Part shown: one piece after another, positions 11,401-26,400 of the stretch
Layout: each line of letters opens with the position of its first letter
Numbering within the stretch: the stretch's first letter is position 1
DNA from: Owenia fusiformis
Taxonomy: Eukaryota; Annelida; Polychaeta; Sabellida; Oweniidae
NCBI GenBank assembly: GCA_903813345.2
Contig: CAIIXF020000815.1
Span: forward strand, 1 to 50,000
Direction: 5' to 3'
Length of the DNA stretch: 50,000 nt
Made by a program: the position numbers and the translations under genes
Notes under the pieces: generated by a model
Databases searched by the model: none
Told to the model about the DNA's origin: nothing
What the model saw: only the letters and a program-made list of their open reading frames with translations

Positions 11401-14400
11401 GAACCAGTTGTTGAATCTGAGGTTGAACATTTTGTTGAGAAGGAAGCTGTGCCTGATCCATCTGTTGGATCTAAGGTTGAACCTGCTCTTGAGAAAGAAG
11501 TTGAATCTGAACCAGTTCTTGCATCTGAGGATGAACCTGTAGTTGACAAAGAAGTTGAATCTGTACCAGTTGTGGAATCTGAGGTTCAACCTGATGTTGA
11601 TAAGGAAGTTGAATCTGAACTAGTTTTGGAATCTGAGGTTGAATCTGTAACTGATAAGAAAGTTGAATCTGAATGGGTTCTTGAATCAGAGGTTGAACCT
11701 GTTCTTGAAGAACTTGAATCTGAACCAGTTATTGAATCTGAGAGTGAACTTGTAGTCGAGAAGGAAGTTGAATCTGAACCAGTTGTTGAATTTGAGGGTG
11801 AACTTGTAGTTGAGAAGGAAGTCAAAGCTGAACCAATTCTTGAATCAGAGGTTGATCCTATTGTTCAGGATGAAATTGAATCTGAACCAGTTATCGAATC
11901 TGAGGTTGAACCTATTGTTGAGGAAGAAGTTGAACCTGAGCCATTTGTTGAATCTGAGGTTGAACCTGTAGTTCAGAAAGAAATTGAATCGGAATCAGTT
12001 GTTGTATCTGAGGTTGAACATGTTGTTGAGAAGAAAGTTGAATCTGAACCATTTCTTGAATCAGAGCTTGAACCTGGTGTTGAGGAAGAAGTTGAGGCAG
12101 AGTCAATGGTTGAATCTGAGCTTGAACCTGTAGTTGAAAAAGAAGTTGAATTTGAACCAGTTGTTGAATCAGAGGTTGACCCTGTAACTAATAAGGAAGT
12201 TAAATCTGAGGTTGAATTTTTAACTGATAAGGAAGTTGAATCAAAACAAGTTCTTGAATCAGGGGTTGAACCTGTTGTTGAGGAAGAAGTTGAGGCAGAG
12301 TCAATGGTTGAATCTGAGCTTGAACCTGTAGTTGAAAAAGAAGTTGAATCTGAACCAGTTCTTGAATCAGAGGTTGGAACTGCTGTTGAGGAAGAAGCTT
12401 ATAAAGAAGTTGAATTTAAACCAGTTATTGAATCAGAGGTTCAACCTGCATTTGAGGAAGAAGCTGAGGGTGAACCAGTTGTTGAATCTGAAGTTGAACC
12501 TGTAGCTGATAAGGAAGTTGAATCGGAACCAAGTGTTGAACCTGTTTATCAGAAGGAAGTTGAATCTAAACTAGTTCTTGAATCAGAGGTTGAACCTGTT
12601 GTTGAGGAAGACGTTCAGTCTGAACCAATTGAGATTGAGCATTTAGTTGTTCAAGATATTGAAACTGAACCAGTTGTTCAGTCTGAACTTGTTGAACCCA
12701 CATTTGAGGAGCAAGTTATTAAAAAACAAGAAACTGAATCACATGAAGAAGTTTCAAGTGCAATTGAATTGAAAGCTATAGTGGCAAGTGATGCATTTGA
12801 TGTTCTTGATAGTTTATTAAAATTGGTACCAGAGCCTATTGCTGGAGATGTCCAAACTGTTGTTCAAGAAGAAATTGAATCTGAACCAGGTATTGAGGTA
12901 AAACCTGTTGTTGAGGAAGAAGCTAATCTTGAATCAGTTATTGAAGCTGAGGTTGAATCTGTAGTTGAGAAGGAACTTGAATCTGAACCAGTTGTTGGAT
13001 CAGAGGTTGAACCTGTTGTTGAGGAAGAAGTTGAATCTGTACCAGTTGTGAAATCTGTGGTTGAACCTGTAGTTCAGAAAGAAGTAGAATCTGAACCAGT
13101 TGTTGAATCTGAGGGGGAGAATGTAGTAGAGAATGAAGTTGAATCTGAGGTTGATCCTGTAGTTGAGAAGGAAGTTGAACCTGAGGTTGATCCTGTAGTT
13201 GAGAAGGAAGTTGAACCTGAACCAGTTGTTGAATCTGAGGTTGAACCTGTCACTGATAAGGCAGTTGAATCTGAACCAGTTTTTGAATCTGAGGTTGAAT
13301 CTATAATTGATAAGGAAGTTGAATCTGAACCAATTTTTGAATCAGTTGAACCTGTTCTAGATGAAGAAAGTGAGCCTGGGCCATTTGTTGAATCTGAGGT
13401 TGAAGCTGTAGTTGTGAAACAAGTTGAATTTGAACCAGTTGTTCACTCTGAGTCTAAACCTGTAGTTGAGAAGGAAGTTGAGTCTGATCCAGTTGTTGAA
13501 TCAGAGATTAAACCTGTTGTTGAGGAAGAAGTTGAATCTGAACCAGTTCTTGAATCAGAGGTTGAACCTGATGTTGAGGAAGAAGTTGAGCCTGAGTCAT
13601 TTGTTGAATCTGAGGTTGAACCTGTCGTTGAGAAGGAAGTTGAGTTTGTACCAGTTGTTGAATCAGAGGTTGAACCTGTTGTTGGGGAAGAAGTTGAGTC
13701 TGAATCTGAGGTAGAACCTGTAGTTGAGAAGGAAATTGATTTTGAACCAGTTGTTAAACCTGATGTTGAACCTGTAGTTCAGAAAGAAGTAGAATCTGAA
13801 CCAGTTATTGAATCTGAGGGGGAAAATATAGTAGAGAAGGAAGTTGAATCTGAGGTTGAACCTGTAGTTGAGAAGAAAGTTGAACCTGAACCAGTTGTTC
13901 AATCTGAATTTGAATCTGTAACTGAGAAGGAAGTTGAGTCTGAACCATCAGAGGTTGAACCTGTTGTTGAGGAAGAAGTTGAATCTGAACAAGTTCTAGA
14001 ATCAGAGGTTGAACCTGATGTTGAGGAAGAAATTGAGCCTGAGTCATTTGTTGAATCTGAGGTTGAACCTGTCGTCGAGAAGGAAGTTGAGTTTGTACCA
14101 GTTGTTGAATCAGAGGTTGAACCTGTTGTTGGGGAAGAAGTTGAGTCTGAATCTGAGGTAGAACCTGTAGTTGAGAAGGAAATTGATTTTGAACCAGTTG
14201 TTAAACCTGATGTTGAACCTGTAGTTCAGAAAGAAGTAGAATCTGAACCAGTTATTGAATCTGAGGGGGAAAATGTAGTAGAGAAGGAAGTTGAATCTGA
14301 GGTTGAACCTGTAGTTGAGAAGAAAGTTGAACCTGAACCAGTTGTTCAATCTGAATTTGAATCTGTAACTGATAAGACAGTTGAATCTGAACCAATTCTT

Positions 14401-17400
14401 GAATCAGAGGATGAACCTGTTGTAGAGGAAGAAAGTGAGCCTGGGCCATTTGTTGAATCTGAGGTTGAAGCTGTAGTTGTGAAAGAAGTTGAATCTGAAC
14501 CAGTTGTTGAATTTGAGGTTGAACCTGTAGTTCAGAAGGAAGTTGAGTCTGAACATGTTGTTGAATCAGAGGTTGAACCTGTTGTTGAGGAAGAAGTTGA
14601 ATCTGAACCAGTTATAGAATCAGAGGTTGAACCTGATGTTGAGGAAGAAGTTGAGCCTGAGTCATTTGTAGAATCTGAGGTTGAACCTGTAGTTGAGAAG
14701 GAAATTGAATCTGATTCAGTTGTTGTATCTGAGGTTGAACATGTTGTTGAGAAGGAAGTTGAGTCTGCACCGGTTGCTGAATCAGAGGTTGAACCTGTTG
14801 TTGAAGAAGAAGTTGAATCTGTACCAGTTCTGAAATCTGAGATTGAACCTGTAGTTGAGAAGGAAATTGATTCTGAACCAGTTGTTATATCTGATGTTGA
14901 ACCTGTAGTTCAGAAAGAAGTAGAATCTGAACCAGTTGTTGAATCTGAGGGGGAAAATGAAGTAGAGAAGGAAGTTGAATCTGAGGTTGAACCTGTTGTT
15001 GAGAAGGAAGTTGAACCTGAACCAGTTGTTGAATCTGAGCTTGAACCTGTCACTGATAAGACAGTTGAATCTGAACCAGTTTTTGAATCTGAAGTTGAAT
15101 CTATAACTAATAAGGAAGTTGAATCTGAACCAATTCTTATATCAGAGGTTGAACCTGTTGTAGAGGATGATCATGAGCCTGGGCCATTTGTTGAATCTGA
15201 GGTTGAAGCTGTAGTTGTGAAAGAAGTTGAATCTGAACCAGTTGGTGAATCTGAGGTCAAACCTGTAGTTGAGAAGGAAGTTGAGTCTGAACCAGTTGTT
15301 GAATCTGAGGTTGAACCTGTAGTTGAGAAGGAATTTGATTCTGAACCTGTTGTTGAATCTGAACAAATTCTTGAATCAGAGATTCAACCTGTTGTTGAGG
15401 AAGAAGTTGAATCTGAACCAGTTCTTGAATCAGAGGTCGAACCTGATGTTGAGGAAGAAGTTGAGCCTGAGAAATTTGTTGAATCTGAGGTTACACCTGT
15501 AGTTGAGAAAGAAGTTGAGTCTGAACCAGTTGTTGAATCAGAGGTTGAACCTCTTGTTGAGAAAGAAGTTGAATCTGAACCAGTTCTTGAATCAGAGGTC
15601 GAACCTGATGTTGAGGAAGAAGTTGAGCCTGAGACATTTGTTGAATCTGAGGTTGAACCTGTAGTTGAGAAAGAAGTTGAGTCTGAACCAGTTGTTGAAT
15701 CAGAGGTTGCACCTGTTGTTGAAGAGGAAGTTGAATCTGAACCAGTTTTAGAATCAGAGGTCGAACCTGATGTTGAGGAAGAAGTTGAATCTGAACCAGT
15801 TCTTGCATCAGAGGTTGAACCTGTTCTTGAGAAAGAAGTTGAGTCTGAACCAGTTGTTGAATCTGAGGTTGAACCTGTTGTTGAGAAGGAAGTTGAGTCT
15901 GAACCAGTTGTTAAATCAGAGGTTGAACCTGTTGTTGAGGAAGAAGTTGGATCTGAACGAGTTGTAGATTCAGAGGTTGAACCTGATGTTGAGGAAGAAG
16001 TTGATCCTGAGTCATTTGTTGAATCTGAGGTTGAACCTGTAGTTGAGAAAGAAGTTGAATTGGAATCAGTTGTTGAATCTGAGCTTGAACCTGTCACTGA
16101 AAAGACAGTTGAATCTAAACCAGTTTTTGAATCTGAAGTTGAATCTATAACTAATAAGGAAGTTGAATCTGAACCAATTCTTGAATCAGAGGTTGAACCT
16201 GTTGTAGAGGATGAAAGAGAGCCTGGGCCATTTGTTGATTCTGAGGTTGAAGCTGTAGTTGTGAAAGAAGTTGAATCTGAAACAGTTGTTGAATCTGAGC
16301 CTAAACCTGTAGTTGAGAAGGAAGTTGAGTCAGAACCAGTTGTTGAATCAGAGATTCAATCTGTTGAGGAAGAAGTTGAATCTGAACCAGTTCTTGAATC
16401 AGAGGTCGAACCTGATGTTGAGGAAGAAGTTGAGCCTGAGTCATTTGTTGAATGTGAGGTTGAACCTGTACTTGAGAAGGGAGTTCAGTCTGAGCCAGTT
16501 GTTGAATCAGAGGTTGAACCTGTTGTTGAGGAAGAAGTTGAATCTGAACCAGTTCTGGAATCTGAGGTTGAACCTGTTGTTGAGGAAGAAGTTGAATCTG
16601 AACCAGTTCTGGAATCTGAGGTCGAACCTGTTGTTGAGAAGGAAGTTGAGTCTGAACCAGTTGTTGAATCTGAGTTTGAACCTGTAGTTGAGAAGGAATT
16701 TGATTCTGAACCTGTTGTTGAATCTGAACAAATTCTTGAATCCGAGATTCAACCTGTTGTTGAGGAAGAAGTTGAATCGGAACCAGTTCTTGAATCAGAG
16801 GTCGAACCTGATGTTGAGGAAGAAGTTGAGACTGAGAAATTTGTTGAATCTGAGGTTGAACCTGTAGTTGAGAAAGAAGTTGAGTCTGAACCAGTTGTTG
16901 AATCATATGTTGAACCTGTTGTTGAGGAAGAAGTTGAATCTGAACCAGTTCTGGAATCAGAGGTTGAACCTGATGTTGAGGAAGAAATTGAGCCTGAGTC
17001 ATTTGTTGAATCTGAGGTTGAACCTGTCGTTGAGAAAGAAGTTGAGTTTGTACCAGTTGTTGAATCAGAGGTTGAACCTGTTGTTGAGAAAGAAGTTGAG
17101 TCTGAATCTAAGGTTGAACCTGTAGTTGAGAAGGTAATTGATTCTGAACCAAATGTCAAATCTGATGTTGAACCTGTAGTTCAGAAAGAAGTAGAATCTG
17201 AACCAGGTGTTGAATCTAAGTGGGAAAATGTAGTAGAGAAGGAAGTTGAATCTGAGGTTGAACCTGTTGTTGAGAAGGAAGTTGAACCTGAACCAGTTGT
17301 TGAATCTAAGCTTGAACCTGTAGTTGAGAAGGAAGTTGACTCTGAACCAGTTGGTGAATCTGAGCCTAAACCTGTAGTTGAGAAGGAAGTTGAACCTGAA

Positions 17401-20400
17401 CCAGTTGTTGAATCTGAGCTTGAACCTGTCACTGATAAGACAGTTGAATCTGAACCAATTTTTGAATCAGAGGTTGAATCTATTGTTGAGGAAGAAAGTG
17501 AGCCTGGGCCATTTGTTGAATCTGAGGTCGAAGCTGTAGATTTGAAAGAAGTTGAATCTGAACCAGTTGTTGAATCTGAGGTTGAACCTGTAGTTGAGAA
17601 AGAAGTTGAGTCTGAACATGTTGTTGAATCAGAGGTTGAACCTGTTGATGAGGAAGAAGTTGAATCTGAGCCCGTTGTAGAATCAGAGGACGAACCTGAT
17701 GTTGAGGAAGAAGTTGAGCCCGATTCATCTGTTGAATCTGAGGTTGAACCTGTAGTTGAGAAGGAAGTTGAGTCTGAACCAGTTGTTGAATCAGATGTTG
17801 AACCTGTTGTTGAGGAAGAAGTTGAATCTGAACCACTTCTAGAATCTGAGGTTGAACCTGATGTTGAGGAAGAAGTTAAATCTGAATCAGCTAAAATTGA
17901 ACATGAAATTGTTCAAGATATTGAATCTGAACAAGTTGTTGAGTCTGAACTTGTTGAACCAACATTTGAGGCGCAGGTTATTAAAACACACGAAACTGAA
18001 TCAGATGAAGTTTCCAGTGCCATTGAATCAAAAGCTTTAGTGGCAGGTGATGCATTTGATGTTCTTGACAGTCTACTAAAAATGGTACCAGAACTTGTTG
18101 CTGAAGATGTCCAACCTGTTGTTGAAGAGGAAATTGAATCTGAACCAGGTATTGAACCAGAGGTTGAACCTGTTGTTGAAGAAGAAACAGATCTTGAACA
18201 AGTTGTTGAACCTGAAGTTGAATCTGTAGTTGAGAAAGAAGTTGAATCCAAACCAGTTGTAGAATCTGAGTTTGAACCTGTGGTTGAGAAGGAATTTGAT
18301 TCTGAACTTGTTGTTAAGGAAGATGTTGAATCAAAACCAGTTCTTGAATCAGAGGTTGAACCTGCTGTTGAGCAAGAAGATGAGCCTGAGTCATTTGTTG
18401 AATCTGGGGTTGATCCTATAGTTGAGAAGGAAGTTAAATCTGAACAAGTTATTAAATCTGAGGTTGAACCTGTAGTTGAGAAGGAAGTTGAATCTGAACA
18501 AGTTGTTGAATTTGAGGTTGAACCTGTTTTTGAGGAAGAAGTTGAGTCTGAACCAATTCTTGAATCAGAGGTTCAACCTGTTGTAGAGGATGAAAGTGAG
18601 CCTAGGCCATTTGTTGAATCTGAGGTTGAAGCTGTAGTTGTGAAAGAAATTGAATTTGAACCAGTTGTTGAATCTCAGTCAGAGCCTGTAGTTGAGAAGG
18701 ATGTTGAGTCTGAACCAGTTGTTGAATCAGATATTCAACCTGTTGTTGAGGAAGAAGTTGAATCTGAACCAGTTCTTGAATCAGAGGACGAACCTGATGT
18801 TGAGAAAGAAGTTGAGCCCGAGTCATCTGTTGAATCTGAGGTTGAACCTGTAGTTGAGAAGGAAGTTGAGACTAAACCAGTTGTTGAATCAGAGGTTGAA
18901 CCTGTTGTTGAGGAAGAAGTTGAATCTGAACCAGTTCTAGAATCAGAGGTTGAACCTGATGTTAAGGAAGAAGTTAAATCTGAATCAGCTAAAACTGAAC
19001 ATGAAATTGTTCAAGATATTGAATCTGAACCAGTTGTTGAGTCTGAACTTGTTGAACCAACCTTTGAGGCGCAGGTTATTAAAACACAAGAAACTAAATC
19101 AGATGAAGAAGTTTCCAGGGCCATTGAATCGAAAGCTTTAGTGGTAGGTGATGCATTTGATGTTCTTGATAGTCTACTTAAAATGGTACCAGAACTTGCT
19201 GCTGAAGATGTCCAACCAGTTGTTGAAGAAGAAATTGAATCTGGACCAGGTATTGAACCAGAGGTTGAACCTGTTGTTGAAGAAGAAACTGATCTTGAAC
19301 AAGTTGTTGAACCTAAAGTTGAATCTGTAGTTGAGAAAGAAGTTGAATCAAAACCAGTTGTAGAATCTAAGTTTGAAGCTGTAGTTGAGAAGGAATTTGA
19401 TTCTGAACCTGTTGTTGAGAGAGATGTTAAGTCAAAACCAGTTCTTGAATCAGAGGTTGAACCTGCTGTTGAGCAAGAAGATGAGCCTGAGTCATTTGTT
19501 GAATCTGGGGTTGATCCTGCAGTTGAGAAGGAAGTTAAAACTGATCAAGTTATTAAATCTGAGGTTGAACCTGTAGTTGAGAAGGGAGTTAAATCCGAAC
19601 CAGTTCTTGAATCTGAGGTTGATCCTGTAGTTGAGAAGGAAGTTAAATCTGAACAAGTTATTGAATCTGAGGTTGCACCTGTAATTGAGAAGGAAGTTGA
19701 ATCTGAACAAGTTGTTGAATTTGAGGTTGAACCTGTTTTTGAGGAAGAAGTTGAATATGAACCAGTTAATGAATCAGAGGTTGAATCTGTAATTGAGAAA
19801 CAAGTTGAATCTGAATCAGTTGTTGAATCAGAGGTTGAACATGATGTTGAGGAAAAACTTGAGCCTCAGTTATTTGTTGAATCTGAGGTTGAACCTGTAG
19901 CTGAGAAGGAAGTTGAGTATGAACCAGTTGTTAAATCTGAGGTCAAACATGTAGTTGAGAAGAAAGTTCATTCTGAACCAGTTGTTGAATCTGAGGTTGA
20001 ACCTGTAGTTGAGAAGGAAGTTGAATCTGAACCAGTTGTTGAATCTGAGGTTGAACCTGTAGTTGAGAAAGAAGTTGAGTCTGAACCAGTTGTTGGATCA
20101 GAGGTTGAGCCTGTTGTTGAGAAAGAAGTTGAATCTGAACCAGTTGTTAAATCTGAGGTTGTCCCTGTTGTTGAGAAGGAAGTTGAATCTGAACCAGTTG
20201 TTGAATCTGAGGTTGAACCTGTAGTTGAGAAAGAAGTTGAGTCTGAACCAGTTGTTGAATCAGAGGTTGAACCTGTTGTTGAAGAGGAAGTTGAATCTGA
20301 GGTTGAACATATAGTTGAGGAGAAAGAAGTTCATTCTGAACCAGTTGTTGAATCTGAGGTTGAACCTGTAGTTGAGAAGGAAGCTGAATCTGAACCAGTT

Positions 20401-23400
20401 GATGAATCTGAGGTTGAACCTGTAGTTGAGAAAGAAGTTGAGTCTGAACCAGTTGTTGAATCAGAGGTTGAACCTGTTGTTGAGAAAGAAGTTGAATCTG
20501 AACCAGTTCTTAAATCTGAGGTTGACCCTGTTGTTGAGAAGGAAGTTGAATCTGAACCAGTTGTTGAATCTGAGGTTGAACCTGTAGTTGAGAAAGTTGA
20601 GTCTGAACCAGTTGTTGAATCAGAGGTTGAACCTGTTGTTGAAGAGGAAGTTGAACCTGAGGTTGAACATGTAGTTGAGGAGAAAGAAGTTCATTCTGAA
20701 TCAGTTGTTGAATCTGAGGTTGAACCTGTAGTTGAGAAGGAAGCTGAATCTGAACCAGTTGTTGAATCTGAGGTTGAACCTGTAGTTGAAAAAGAAGTTG
20801 AATCTGAGGTTGAACATGTAGTTGAGGAGAAAGAAGTTCATTCTGAACCAGTTGTTGAATCTGAGGTTGAACCTGTAGTTGAGAAGGAAGTTGAATCTGA
20901 ATCATTTGTTGAGCCTGATATTGAACCTGTAGTTGAGAAGGAAGTTGAACCTGAAGTTGAGAAAGAAGATGAATCTGAATCAGTTGTTGAATCAGAGGTT
21001 GAACATGATGTAGAGGAAGAACTTGAGCCTGAGTTATTTGTTGAATCTGAGGTTGAACCTGTTGTTGAGAAGGAAGTTGAGTATGAACCATTTGTTGAGG
21101 GAAAAGTTGAATCTGAACCAGTTCTAGAATCAGAGGTTGAACCTGATGTTGAGGAAGAAGTTAAATCTGAATCAGCTAAAATTGAACATGAAATTGTTCA
21201 AGATATTGAATCTGAACCAGCTGTTGAGTCTGAACTTGTTGAACCAACCTTTGAGGCGCAGGTTATTAAAACACAAGAAACTAAATCAGATGAAGAAGTT
21301 TCCAGGGCCATTGAATCGAAAGCTTTAGTGGCAGGTGATGCATTTGATGTTCTTGATAGTCTACTTAAAATGGTACCAGAACTTGCTGCTGAAGATGTCC
21401 AACCAGTTGTTGAAGAAGAAATTGAATCCGGACCAGGTATTGAACCAGAGGTTGAACCTGTTGTTGAAGAAGTAACTGATCTTGAACCAGTTGTTGAATC
21501 TGAGGTTGAACCTGAAGTTGATAAAGAAGTTGAGTCTGAACCAGTTGTTGAATCAGAGGTTGAACCTGTTGTTAAAGAGGAAATTGAATCTGAAGTTGAA
21601 CATGTAGTTGAGGAGAAAGAAGTTCATTCTGAACCAGTTGTTGAATCTGAGGTTGAACCTGTAGTTGAGAAGGAAGCTGAATCTGAACCAGTTGTTGAAT
21701 CTGAGGTTGAACCTGTAGTTGAGAAAGAAGTTGAGTCTGAACCAGTTCTTGAATCAGAGGTTGAACCTGTTGTTGAGAAGGAAGTTGAATCTGAACCAGT
21801 TCTTAAATCTGAGGTTGACCCTGTTGTTGAGAAGGAAGTTGAATCTGAACCAGTTGTTGAATCTGAGGTTGAACCTGTAGTTGAGAAAGAAGTTGAGTCT
21901 GAACCAGTTGTTGAATCAGAGGTTGAACCTTTTGTTGAAGAGGAAGTTGAATCTGAGGTTGAACATGTAGTTGCGGAGAAAGAAGTTCATTCTGAACCAG
22001 TTGTTGAATCTGAGGTTGAACCTGTAGTTGAGAAGGAAGCTGAATCTGAATTAGTTGTTGAATCTGAGGTTGAACCTGTAGTTGAAAAAGAAGTTGAATC
22101 TGAGGTTGAACATGTAGTTGAGGAGAAAGAAGTTTATTCTGAACCAGTTGTTGAATCTGAGGTTGAACCTGTAGTTGAGGAGAAAGAAGTTCATTCTGAA
22201 CCAGTTGTTGAATCTGAGGTTGAACCTGTAGTTGAGAAGGAAGTTGAATCTGAATCATTTGTTGAGCCTGATATTGAACCTGTAGTTGAGAAGGAAGTTG
22301 AACCTGAAGTTGAGAAAGAAGATGAATCTGAATCAGTTGTTGTATCAGAGGTTGAACATGATGTAGAGGAAGAACTTGAGCCTGAGTTATTTGTTGAATC
22401 TGAGGTTGAACCTGTTGTTGAGAAGGAAGTTGAGTATGAACCATTTGTTGAGGGAGAAGTTGAATCTGAACCAGTTCTAGAATCAGAGGTTGAACCTGAT
22501 GTTGAGGAAGAAGTTAAATCTGAATCAGCTAAAATTGAACATGAAATTGTTCAAGATATTGAATCTGAACCAGCTGTTGAGTCTGAACTTGTTGAACCAA
22601 CCTTTGAGGCACAGGTGATTAAAACACAAGAAACTGAATCAGATGAAGTTTCCAGTGCCATTGAATCAAAAGCTTTAGTGGCAGGTGATGCATTTGATGT
22701 TCTTGATAGTCTACTAAAAATGGTACCAGATATTGTTGCTGAAGATGTCCAACCTGTTGTTGAAGAAGAAATTGAATCTGAACCAGGTATTGGACCAGAG
22801 GTTGAACCTGTTGTTGAAGAAGTAACTGATCTTGAACAAGTTGTTGAATCTGAGGTTGAACCTGTAGTTGAGAAAGAAGTTGAATCTGAACCAGTTGTTG
22901 AATCAGAACCAGTTGTTGAATCAGAGGTTGAACTTGTTGTTGAAGAGGAAGTTGAATCTGAGGTTGAACATGTAGTTGAGGAGAAAGAAGTTCCCACTGA
23001 ACCAGCTGTTGAATCTGAGGTTGAACCTGTAGTTGAGAAGGAAGCTGAATCTGAACCAGTTGTTGAATCTGAGGTTGAACCTGTAGTTGAGAAAGAAGTT
23101 GAGTCTGAACCAGTTGTTGAATCAGAGGTTGAACCTGTTGTTGAGAAGGAAGTTGAATCTGAACCAGTTCTTAAATCTGAGGTTGACCCTGTTGTTGAGA
23201 AGGAAGTTGAATCTGAACCAGTTGTTGAATCTGAGGTTGAACCTGTAGTTGAGAAAGAAGTTGAGTCTGAACCAGTTGTTGAATCAGAGGTTGAACCTGT
23301 TGTTGAAGAGGAAGTTGAATCTGAGGTTGAACATGTAGTTGAGGAGAAAGAAGTTCATTCTGAACCAGTTGTTGAATCTGAGGTTGAACCTGTAGTTGAG

Positions 23401-26400
23401 AAGGAAGTTGAATCTGAATCATTTGTTGAGCCTGATATTGAACCTGTAGTTGAGAAGGAAGTTGAACCTGAAGTTGAGAAAGAAGATGAATCTGAATCAG
23501 TTGTTGAATCAGAGGTTGGACATGATGTAGAGGAAGAACTTGAGCCTGAGTTATTTGTTGAATCTGAGGTTGAACCTGTTGTTGAGAAGGAAGTTGAGTA
23601 TGAACCATTTGTTGAGGGAGAAGTTGAATCTGAACCAGTTCTAGAATCAGAGGTTGAACCTGATGTTGAGGAAGAAGTTAAATCTGAATCAGCTAGAATT
23701 GAACATGAAATTGTTCAAGATATTGAATCTGAACCAGCTGTTGAGTCTGAACTTGCTGAACCAACCTTTGAGGCACAGGTTCTTAAAACACAAGAAACTA
23801 AATCAGATGAAGTTTCCAGTGCCATTGAATCAAAAGCTTTAGTAGCAGGTGATGCATTTGATGTTCTTGATAGTCTACTAAAAATGGTACCAGATATTGT
23901 TGCTGAAGATGTCCAACCTGTTGTTGAAGAAGAAATTGAATCTGAACCAGGTATTGAACCAGAGGTTGAACCTGTTGTTGAAGAAGTAACTGATCTTGAA
24001 CAAGTTGTTGAACCTGAGGTTGAATCTGTAGTTGAGAAAGAAGTTGAATCTGAACTAGTTGTAGAATCTGAGTTTGAACCTGTGGTTGAGAAGGAATTTG
24101 ATTCTGAACCTGTTGTTGAGGAAGATGTTGAATCAAAACCAGTTCTTGAATCAGAGGTTGAACCTGCTGTTGAGAAAGAAGATGAGCCTGAGTCATTTGT
24201 TGAATCTTGGGTTGATCCTGTAGTTGAGACGGAAGTTAAATCTGAACAAGTTATTAAATCTGAGGTTGAACCTGTAGTTGAGAAAGAAGTTGATACGGAA
24301 TCAGTTGTTGTATCTGAGGTTGAACATGTTGTTGAGAAAGAAGTTGAGTCTGAACCGGTTGTTGAATCAGATGTTGAACCTGTTGTTGAGAAAGAAGTTG
24401 AATCTGTACCAGTTGTGAAATCTGAGGTTGAACCTGTAGTTGAGAAGGAAATTGATTCTGAACCAGTTGTTGAATCTAAGCTTGAACCGGTCACTGATAA
24501 GACAGTTGAATCTGAACCAGTTTTTGAATCTGAAGTTGAATCTTTACCTAATAAAGAAGTTGAGTCTGAACCAATTCTTGAATTAGAGGTTGAACCTGTT
24601 CTAGAGGATGAAAGTGAGCCTAGCCCATTTGTTGAATCTGAGGTTGAAGCTGTAGTTGTGAAAGAAGTTGAATCTGAACCAGTTGTTGAATCTGAGCCTG
24701 AACCTGTAGTTGAGAAGGAAGTTGAGTCTGAACCAGTTGTTGAATCAGAGATTCAACCTGTTGTTGAGGAAGAAGTTGAATCTGAACCAGTTCTTGAATC
24801 AGAGGACGGACCTGATGTTGAGGAAGAAGTTGAGCCCGAGTCATCTGTTGAATCTGAGGTTGAACCTGTAGTTGAGAAGGAAGTTGAGTCTGAACCAGTT
24901 GTTGAATCAGAGGTTGAACCTGTTGTTGAGGAAGAAGTTGAATCTGAACCACTTCTAGAATCAGAGGTTGAACCTGATGTTGAGGAAGAAGTTAAATCTG
25001 AATCAGCTAAAATTGAACAAGAAATTGTTCAAGATATTGAATCTGAACCAGCTTTTGAGTCTGAACTTGTTGAACCAACCTTTGAGGCGCAGGTTATTAA
25101 AACACATGAAACTGAATCAGATGAAGAAGTTTCTAGGGCCATTGAATCAAAAGCTTTAGTGGCAGGTGATGCATTTGATGTTCTTGATAGTCTACTTAAA
25201 ATGGTACCAGAACTTGTTGCTGAAGATGTCAAACCAGTTTTTGAAGAAGAAATTGAATCTAAACCAGGTATTGAACCAGAGGTTGAACCTGTTGTTGAAG
25301 AAGAAACTGATCTTGAACAAGTTGTTGAACCTAAAGTTGAATCTGTAGTTGAGAAAGAAGTTGAATCCAAACCAGTTGTAGAATCTGAGGTTGAAGCTGT
25401 AGTTGAGAAGGAATTTGATTCTGAACCTGATGTTGAGGAAGATGTTGAATCAAAACCAGTTCTTGAATCAGAGGTTGAACCTGCTGTTGAGAAAGAAGAT
25501 GAGCCTGAGTCATTTGTTGAATCTGGGGTTGATCCTGCAGTTGAGAAGGAAGTTAAATCTGATCAAGTTATTGAATCTGAGGTTGAACCTGTAGTTGAGA
25601 AGGAAGTTAAATCCGAACCAGTTCTTGAATCTGAGGTTGATCCTGTAGTTGAGAAAGTAGTTAAATCTGAACAAGTTATTGAATCTGAGGTTGAACCTGT
25701 AATTGAGAAGGAAGTTGAATCTGAACAAGTTGTTGAATTTGAGGTTGAACCTGTTTTTGAGGAAGAAGTTGAATATGAACCAGTTGTTGAATCAGAGGTT
25801 GAATCTGTAATTGAGAAACAAGTTGAATCTGAATCAGTTGTTGAATCAGAGGTTGAACATGATGTGGAGGAAAAACTTGAGCCTCAGTTATTTGTTGAAT
25901 CTGAGGTTGAACGTGTAGCTGAGAAGGAAGTTGAGTATGAACTAGTTGTTAAATCTGAGGTCGAACATTTAGTCGAGAAGGAAGTTCATTCTGAACCAGT
26001 TGTTGAATCTGAGGTTGAACCTGTAGTTGAGAAGGAAGTTGAGTCTGAACCAGTTGTTGAATCAGAGGTTGAACCTGTTGTTCAGAAAGAAGTTGAGTCT
26101 GAACCAGTTGTTGAATCTGAGCCTGACCCTGTAGCTGAGAAGGAAGTTGAGTATGAACCAGTTGTTAAATCTGAGGTCGAACATGTAGTCGAGAAAGAAG
26201 TTCATTCTGAACCAGTTGTTGAATCTGAGGTTGAACTTGTAGTTGAGAAGGAAGTTGAATCTGAACCAGTTGAATCTGAGGTTGAACCTGTAGTTGAAAA
26301 AGAAGTTGAATCTGAGGTTGAACATGTAGTTGAGGAGAAAGAAGTTCATTCTGAACCAGTTGTTGAATCTGAGGTTGAACCTGTAGTTGAGAAGGAAGTT

